Positions 59,009 to 64,000 of a stretch of DNA of 64,000 nucleotides are shown in pieces; the stretch's first letter is position 1; every line of letters begins with the position of its first letter. A program made the position numbers and the translations under genes. The stretch lies in the NCBI GenBank assembly GCA_046582495.1, contig JAYGEG010000160.1, forward strand, positions 90,366 through 154,365, given 5' to 3'. The notes below the pieces were generated by a model that had not been told where the DNA came from, ran no database searches, and saw only the letters and a list, made by a program, of their open reading frames with translations. The stretch comes from TMED23 sp913054205 (GTDB taxonomy: Bacteria > Pseudomonadota > Alphaproteobacteria > Rhodospirillales > UBA2165).

Positions 59009-59036
59009 AATGTCCGCTTTCGGGTGTAAAGCAGTC
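59009..59036. repeat. imperfect palindrome, copy 1 of 3
   Basis: AATGTCCGCTTTCGGGTG followed by TAAAGCAGTC, an imperfect hairpin (GTCCGCTTT / AAAGCAGTC). It lies 62 bases before the orphan gene at 59098. Confidence 0.6.
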
Positions 59037-59097
59037 GCATAATCGATCGCCAAATACCTGCTTGATTTTGGAGAGGCAAATTGTCAAATACTTGAGT

Positions 59098-59526
59098 ATG
59101 CCATTCTCGTATTACATCGATTCAAACGTCAATTGTGTATTCATCCGAAGTATTGGAAAAATACCTTTGTTTGGTACACAGGAAGTAATCCAAAAGATAT
59201 TGGACGATCAAGATTTCGATCCGGGAATGAATATGTTATTTGATACCTCTCGGTCAAAGTTGCCAAGCGAATGGAATTATAAATTTTTCACTGATTCAAA
59301 TAGTGGCGTCAACCAGGATCTCTTTGTAGGTCAAACAGATTTCAAAATGGCATGGGTTGTTGCTGACAGTAAAGGCTTTGCAAAATATCACCAAATGATT
59401 CTTAGCACTCGATTGTCGCCGAATATTGTTGAACGCAAGGTCTATAGAGACGTTGAGACAGCCAAGCTATGGCTCGGCCTTCAAGGTAAGTACAAGATTA
59501 ACGAATCTAGTTTCAGCAAAACATAG
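59098..59526 (+). CDS. orphan hypothetical protein flanked by palindromes
   Basis: 142-aa protein from the ATG at 59098 (MPFSYYIDSNVNCVFIRSIGKIPLFGT). A longer frame reaches 58999 but that part covers repeat 1 and is unlikely to be coding. Pattern NMLFDTSRSKLPSEWNYKFF and YHQMILSTRLSPNIVERKVYRDVETAKLWLGL suggest a SpoIIAA/STAS-like fold as in small proteins known from marine Alphaproteobacteria; I assign this only tentatively. Ribosome binding site weak. AT-rich codon use differs from the neighbours, and palindromes stand on both sides. Confidence 0.7.
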   Translation: MPFSYYIDSNVNCVFIRSIGKIPLFGTQEVIQKILDDQDFDPGMNMLFDTSRSKLPSEWNYKFFTDSNSGVNQDLFVGQTDFKMAWVVADSKGFAKYHQMILSTRLSPNIVERKVYRDVETAKLWLGLQGKYKINESSFSKT

Positions 59527-59600
59527 ATGTCCGCTTAGGGTCAGAAGCAGACTCTTTTGCGTTTTGCTCATAATGTCTGCTTTCGGGGTAAGAGCGGATC
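59526..59600. repeat. imperfect palindromes, copies 2 and 3 of 3
   Basis: Copy 2 at 59526-59554 (GATGTCCGCTTAGGG ... AGAAGCAGACTC) starts at the stop of the orphan gene; copy 3 at 59572-59600 (AATGTCTGCTTTCGGGG ... AAGAGCGGATC). Both are imperfect hairpins sharing GTC[CT]GCTT with copy 1. Confidence 0.6.
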
Positions 59601-59711
59601 TTTTTGGGGTTACGGTAAACAACTGATTTCCGTATAGAGTAAACAGACTTTGTGGATGCAGTGTTTTTTACAGATTTTGGATATTTGCGTATTCAAAAAT
59701 GATGGCGTTAT

Positions 59712-60386
59712 CTAATGCAGCCGCGCCTTGAACAAAGGCAGCTCACTGAGCATGTCAGCGATTGAGCCCAGAGATTTAACTTGGAATTCTGTTGATGCGA
59801 GCGCCAATGAGGAATCACGCTCGATTTCTCGGATACCATGTCCCGTCTGCAAATGAATGCCGCCGGCGCAGCCTGCATTTAGACCTGCCCGCAAGTCGCC
59901 AGCACGATCTCCGGCAATCCAAGAGCCCTTCAGGTCAATATCCATAAGGTCAGCGGCAGCAAGCAGCATTCCCGGATTGGGCTTTCGCCAAGGGTGATCG
60001 TCATCATCGAAGGGTGCGCGTGCATCAATGTGATGGGGGCAGGCAAAAACCGCATCAATATGACCGCCGGCGTCAAATATTTCGGTTTGGAGCCGCTTCT
60101 GAACATCGATGAAATGCGACCAATTATAATATTGGCGGCCAATACCAGCTTGATTGGTCACAATAATGACCGGAATACCCAGTTCATTTGATTTGCGGAT
60201 AACTTCAATTGCGCCGGGAATGAACGAAATATCTTCCGCGCGGTGAAGGTAATTTACTTCTTCGACAATTGCGCCATCTCTATCCAGGAAAAGAGCGGCT
60301 TTGTCTGAAGTTGATGCAATATCTGTAATAACTTGGGACCAGACATTGTCTTCGGTGACATTTGATTGATAATTATCGGGTGACAT
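59712..60386 (-). CDS. HAD hydrolase, GmhB-like histidinol/heptose phosphatase
   Basis: 224-aa HAD phosphatase. Motif I ALFLDRDGAIVEEVNYLH, motif II VIIVTNQAGIGRQYY, motif III RKPNPGMLLAAADLM, motif IV WIAGDRAGDLRAGLNAG: the pattern of GmhB (heptose 1,7-bisphosphate 7-phosphatase) and HisB-N. The zinc loop is altered: it begins CPHHIDARAPFDDDDHPW and lacks the second Cys pair that binds zinc in GmhB. So the specificity is doubtful. Divergent from ilvD. Confidence 0.85.
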   Translation of the reverse strand: MSPDNYQSNVTEDNVWSQVITDIASTSDKAALFLDRDGAIVEEVNYLHRAEDISFIPGAIEVIRKSNELGIPVIIVTNQAGIGRQYYNWSHFIDVQKRLQTEIFDAGGHIDAVFACPHHIDARAPFDDDDHPWRKPNPGMLLAAADLMDIDLKGSWIAGDRAGDLRAGLNAGCAGGIHLQTGHGIREIERDSSLALASTEFQVKSLGSIADMLSELPLFKARLH

Positions 60387-60489
60387 TGATAAGTTTGGCT
60401 TTCTTTAGCTGAGTGCGGCAGTTGCTTGACAATAGGGGCTTTTGCCGATGTTCTCTAGACTATGATGGATAAAATTTAAGAAGCAATTA

Positions 60490-62223
60490 ATGACTGACAG
60501 TAAACCCAAACCCCTTCATTCACGTGTCACGACAGATGGCTTAGATCGCACGCCGCACCGCGCCTTTTTACGCGGTATGGGATTGAATGATGAAGACATT
60601 GCGAAGCCTTTTATCGGCGTTGTGAGTACTTCGGGGGAAACCACGCCCTGTGTGATGAATTTAGCGCCGCAAGCCAAGGCTGCCAAAGAAGGCGTGCGAG
60701 CTGCTGGCGGTACACCTCGAGAGTTCACCACGATTTCTGTCTCTGACGGTTTATCGATGAACCATCAAGGTATGAAGTTCTCGCTGATATCGCGGGAGGT
60801 CATTGCCGATAGTGTCGAGCTGGTCGTCCGGGGTCATGCCTATGACGGCATAGTCGGATTTGGCGGCTGCGATAAAAATCTGCCAGGAATCATGATGGGC
60901 ATGGTGCGCTGCAACGTACCCTCCGTGTTCATTTATGGCGGCTCAGCGCTGCCGGGTACTTGGCGCGGTAAAGACGTCAGTATTGTGGATTCTTATGAAG
61001 GTGTCGGCGCCGTCATGGCCAATGAAATGACGTTGGAGGAGCTGGATGAATTAGAGCGTGTTTGTATGCCAACCATCGGCGCGTGCCCCGGGCAATTTAC
61101 CGCCAATACCATGGGCATGGTCTCAGAAGTTCTTGGCCTGGCACCGCTTGGCTCTTCGATGATCCCAGGGATTTATGAAGAACGCTTTGACGTTGCGAAA
61201 AAGGCCGGCGAGATTGTTATGCGCGGTGTGCTTGGTGATGGACCGCTGCCGCGTGATTTGATCACCCGAAAATCTTTAGAAAATGCGAGTGCCGTTGTTG
61301 CGGCGACAGGTGGCTCCACCAATGCTGGGCTTCATATCCCGGCAATTGCACATGAAGCCGGCATTAGGTTTACCCTTGATGATGTTGCCGAAGTATTTGA
61401 CCGCACGCCGCTAATTGCCAATTTAAAACCGGGCGGCTTGTATCATGCTAAAGACGTCTATGAAGTTGGTGGTGTGCCGGTGTTGCTAAAGGAAATGCTC
61501 AAGGGTGGCTATCTACATGGCGATTGTCTGACAGTTGATGGGTCAATACTGGCCGATGCGTTGACGGATGCACCTGATCCCGATGGCCAGGTATTTTTGA
61601 CCCGGGAGGAAGCGTTTTCTGAAACAGGCGGTGTGGTGGTGCTCAAAGGTAATCTCTGTCCCGATGGCGCCTTATTAAAAGTTGCTGGGCTGAAATCCCT
61701 TATCCACGAAGGTCCTGCATTGGTGTTCGAATGTGAAGAGGACTGCATGGCAGTCATTCAAGATCGGTCTTACCAAGAAGGCTCGGTAATTGTTGTTCGT
61801 AATGAAGGCCCCAAAGGCGGTCCGGGTATGCGCGAGATGCTTGGTATAACAGCGATTATCTATGGCCAGGGCATGGGCGAAAAAGTGGCGCTTCTAACCG
61901 ATGGCCGGTTTTCCGGCGCGACTCGCGGTATGTGCATTGGATATGCGTCACCCGAAGCCGCCTCAGGAGGACCGATTGGCATTATTCAAACCGGTGACAT
62001 TATCCGAATTGATGGCGGTGCCAGGACCATTGACGTCAAATTATCTGATGAAGAGATGGAGGCGCGGCGTAAAAATTGGGCACCACCTGATCCGTCAAAA
62101 TTAGCCGGTGCGCTACAGAAATATGCGGCAAGCGTAGGCCCTGCAAATTTAGGCGCCGTCACCCATGCAGGCAATGTGCAATGGGAAGTCGAAGAACCGA
62201 TAGATTCTGGAGACATATCGTGA
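60490..62223 (+). CDS. ilvD: dihydroxy-acid dehydratase (IlvD/Edd family)
   Basis: 577-aa Fe-S dehydratase. Cluster ligands are expected in TPCVMNL, GGCDKNLPGIMMG and GACPGQFTANTMG; C-terminal GRFSGATRGMCIGYASPEA is diagnostic. It forms 2-oxoisovalerate and 2-oxo-3-methylvalerate in branched-chain amino acid synthesis; related family members act on sugar acids, which cannot be excluded. A perfect TTGACA at 60426-60431 lies upstream but lacks a well-spaced -10. The next gene starts within its stop codon. Confidence 0.95.
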   Translation: MTDSKPKPLHSRVTTDGLDRTPHRAFLRGMGLNDEDIAKPFIGVVSTSGETTPCVMNLAPQAKAAKEGVRAAGGTPREFTTISVSDGLSMNHQGMKFSLISREVIADSVELVVRGHAYDGIVGFGGCDKNLPGIMMGMVRCNVPSVFIYGGSALPGTWRGKDVSIVDSYEGVGAVMANEMTLEELDELERVCMPTIGACPGQFTANTMGMVSEVLGLAPLGSSMIPGIYEERFDVAKKAGEIVMRGVLGDGPLPRDLITRKSLENASAVVAATGGSTNAGLHIPAIAHEAGIRFTLDDVAEVFDRTPLIANLKPGGLYHAKDVYEVGGVPVLLKEMLKGGYLHGDCLTVDGSILADALTDAPDPDGQVFLTREEAFSETGGVVVLKGNLCPDGALLKVAGLKSLIHEGPALVFECEEDCMAVIQDRSYQEGSVIVVRNEGPKGGPGMREMLGITAIIYGQGMGEKVALLTDGRFSGATRGMCIGYASPEAASGGPIGIIQTGDIIRIDGGARTIDVKLSDEEMEARRKNWAPPDPSKLAGALQKYAASVGPANLGAVTHAGNVQWEVEEPIDSGDIS

Positions 62224-63131
62224 CGGAAAAATTGGGTTATATCGGGCTTGGTATCATGGGCGGACCGATGGTGGATCGACTGCTGGATGCCGATGAAGAT
62301 GTGACCGTGTGGAACCGATCGCGCGAAAAAATCTTACCTGCGTTGGAAAAAGGTGCCAAAGAGGCTGGCAGTATTGTTGAGTTGGTTTCCAGCGTTGATA
62401 TCGTCCTGATGTGTCTTACTGATTCTACAGCCGTTGAATTTGTTGTCTTTGGAGCCGACGGCGTGGCGAGTGTTGGCCCAGAAAATAATACGAAAGATAA
62501 ACTACTTGTCGATTTTTCCAGCATGCGGCCGAATATGACACGTGATTTTGCGGCCAGGCTGAAAGCTGAAACTGGTATGGGTTGGGTTGATGCACCGGTC
62601 TCGGGCGGTGCCAAAGGGGCTGCGGCTGGAACGCTGGCAATTATGGCAGGTGGTGAAGAGCGCGACATTGAACGCGTGCGCCCCATCGTGGAAGCTTTCT
62701 CTCAGCGATTTACCCGCATGGGCGATAGTGGGGCCGGGCAGATTACCAAGCTCTGCAACCAAATTATTGTGGCCAGTAACGTCGTGACTATGGCGGAGGC
62801 GATAAGTTTTGCCGAAAAATCCGGCGTTGTTGATGCAACAAAACTTGCCGATGCGCTCAAGGGCGGTTGGGCAGATTCGCAGCCCTTTCAGATCATGGCA
62901 CCGCGGTTTGCCGCAAGGAACACGGATCCGAAAATCGGTGCTGCCAATACCATGCTTAAAGATTTGGATACGGCCCGGGATTTTGCAGTTGAAACCGGCG
63001 CACCTTTGCCGATGACAGCGCTTGCCTCCGAAGCTTTTCGTAAATTATCATCTATGGGATTAGGGGAGGAAGACATTGGAGAAATAATGACGTTGTTTGA
63101 TCCCGTTGAACAAGAGAGGACAGATACATGA
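62220..63131 (+). CDS. 3-hydroxyisobutyrate dehydrogenase-type oxidoreductase
   Basis: 303-aa beta-hydroxyacid dehydrogenase. NAD site YIGLGIMGGPMVDRLL, substrate loop DAPVSGGAKGAAAGTLAIMAGG and catalytic Lys in GAGQITKLCNQI. The GTG at 62220 overlaps the ilvD stop (GTGA) with TGGAGAC ahead of it, so I do not use an ATG at 62181. Tartronate semialdehyde reductase or 3-hydroxyisobutyrate dehydrogenase are equally possible. Confidence 0.92.
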   Translation: MTEKLGYIGLGIMGGPMVDRLLDADEDVTVWNRSREKILPALEKGAKEAGSIVELVSSVDIVLMCLTDSTAVEFVVFGADGVASVGPENNTKDKLLVDFSSMRPNMTRDFAARLKAETGMGWVDAPVSGGAKGAAAGTLAIMAGGEERDIERVRPIVEAFSQRFTRMGDSGAGQITKLCNQIIVASNVVTMAEAISFAEKSGVVDATKLADALKGGWADSQPFQIMAPRFAARNTDPKIGAANTMLKDLDTARDFAVETGAPLPMTALASEAFRKLSSMGLGEEDIGEIMTLFDPVEQERTDT

Positions 63132-63809
63132 GTGAGAAGCTGGAAAATATCAGCGCCTGCGTTTTCGATGCTTATGGCACCTTATTTGGTGTCGCTTCGG
63201 CTGCAGCTCGGTGCAAAGATGATCTCGGTGATAATTGGGAGCCGTTGTCGGTAATTTGGCGTACAAAGCAGCTTGAATATAGCTGGTTGCGCAGTCTCAT
63301 GCAGGACTATCGGGATTTTTGGCAAATCACCAGTGATGCTCTGGATTTTGCAATGGATTCGCTCGGCATAGATGACAATGCGCTGCGCGGTAAATTGATG
63401 AACCTTTACAGCACTTTGGATGCCTATCCTGAAGTTCTCGCTATGTTGCAGACCCTCAAATCAGGTGGCATGAAATTGGCGATCTTGTCCAATGGCAGCC
63501 CCTCTATGTTAGATTCTGCTGTTCAAAGTGCTGGTCTCGGCGAGTTATTCGATGCGGTCATTTCGATAGATTCTCTCCAAATTTATAAACCCCACCCTTC
63601 GGTTTATCAGTTGGCCGTCGATGAATTCGCGCTACCGGCTGATCAAATATGCTTTATGTCGTCGAGCCTGGGATGTTGCCGGGGCCGCTAATTTTGGCTT
63701 TAAGGTGAACTGGGTAAATCGGTTTGGCCAAGCTAAAGAAAGGCTGGCCGGAGAGCCTGCAAATGAAATCAAGGCGTTGGATGAATTACCGGCATTGCTG
63801 GGATTATAA
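63128..63809 (+). pseudogene. haloacid dehalogenase type II, frameshifted
   Basis: The frame from ATG 63128 encodes 178 residues of an L-2-haloacid dehalogenase (VFDAYGTLF, WRTKQLEYSWLRSLM, ILSNGSPSML, IYKPHPSVYQL) to ICFMSSS, then reads LGCCRGR and stops at 63691. The expected continuation (AWDVAGAANFGFKVNWVNRFGQ ... LDELPALLGL) is present one frame over up to TAA 63809. The site is the run TCGTCGAGCCTGGG at about 63660-63673; two bases are missing relative to SSNAWD. The truncated product lacks the catalytic Asn/Asp segment. It overlaps the upstream stop by four bases. Confidence 0.85.
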
Positions 63810-63860
63810 ACCGGCTATTAATTGTTGATTGGGGTCACTTTTGGTTAAGACTCAGTCGTC

Positions 63861-63866
63861 TATAAT
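63861..63866 (+). promoter_or_regulatory. -10 element candidate for the gene at 63914
   Basis: TATAAT at 63861-63866, 48 bases before the ATG, with an AGTCG/CGACT inverted repeat around it (63854-63882). No clear -35. Confidence 0.25.
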
Positions 63867-63913
63867 CCTTTTTTCGACTACACTATCCATAGAATAAAAA
63901 AGGAGAATCCTTG

Positions 63914-64000
63914 ATGGCCGAGGGTGTGGATGTCTTATTCATCAATCCTGGTGATAGAAAGCAAATCTATCAGGACCTGGGCACAGACTATGCGGCGATT
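63914..64000 (+). CDS. B12-binding radical SAM protein, 3' truncated by window end
   Basis: 29 codons are visible: MAEGVDVLFINPGDRKQIYQ then DLGTDYAAI. AGGAG lies eight bases before the ATG. The opening VLFINPG with DLGTDYAAIE-like continuation is typical of cobalamin-binding radical SAM proteins (N-terminal B12-binding domain). The assignment rests on this short segment only. Confidence 0.6.
   Translation, partial: MAEGVDVLFINPGDRKQIYQDLGTDYAAI

Noticed and set aside
60426..60431. TTGACA as the -35 of an ilvD promoter
   Set aside because: No -10 hexamer at 16-18 bases; the nearest TATGAT is too far away.

Overview
This is an ordinary stretch of an alphaproteobacterial chromosome, rich in housekeeping genes. 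The main pointers are a 5-aminolevulinate synthase (hemA, Shemin pathway), an EipB-type envelope protein, a DinB with the alphaproteobacterial zinc-ribbon extension, the collinear block xseB-ispA-dxs-tlyA, the fabI-aroC block with pdxH nearby, a flaF homologue and an LdtR/PetP-like MarR regulator. Base composition looks close to 50% GC. I would guess a marine or aquatic Rhodospirillales-like lineage, with low certainty. No tRNA, rRNA, CRISPR array, prophage or intact insertion sequence was seen.

Layout. 1-7,500: the 3' end of aspS, a lipoprotein, a GGDEF cyclase coupled to an unknown protein, eipB, dinB, a ROK sugar kinase and a 70-aa protein. 7,500-8,104: a 605-base gene-free stretch with several short palindromes, then an isolated STAS-like DUF4325 protein. 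8,554-15,957: a metallo-hydrolase, then a minus-strand operon (MFP adaptor, RND pump, two-cysteine ArsR regulator, persulfide dioxygenase-rhodanese) behind a nested inverted-repeat control region. 16,104-22,000: an IclR regulator divergent from an HDAC-like deacetylase and the isoprenoid genes. 22,200-33,300: an arylsulfotransferase-like protein, a flavin monooxygenase, a deletion scar joining truncated ybjQ and ykgJ, ahpD-like/aroC/fabI, a glycine-zipper lipoprotein, pdxH, a metal transporter, a USP, an SRAP protein and an SDR. 33,300-50,000: hemA, a transaminase, manC, an oligopeptide ABC importer interrupted by flaF and headed by an unusual ACP-acyl-AMP ligase-acyltransferase fusion, an NnrS protein, an orphan peptide-binding protein and a tandem pair of exported TPR proteins. 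50,400-64,000: pyrE, a frameshifted TPR-sulfotransferase, hspQ, an ELM1-like protein, palindromic repeats, a HupE/UreJ protein, a rhodanese, a TadD lipoprotein, a MarR gene broken by a stop codon, a repeat-flanked orphan gene, a GmhB-like phosphatase, ilvD, a hydroxyisobutyrate-type dehydrogenase, a frameshifted haloacid dehalogenase and the start of a B12-radical SAM gene.

The most notable items are: the RND adaptor with the same charged motif at both ends; the ACP-ligase-acyltransferase fusion at the head of a peptide-importer operon that also carries flaF; a hairpin that hides the ribosome binding site of an alpha/beta hydrolase; the fused ybjQ/ykgJ scar; and three palindromes around an orphan gene. 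Five genes are visibly broken (two by deletion, two by frameshift, one by a nonsense codon), which means either real decay or base-call errors; the two frameshifts especially need read-level checking.
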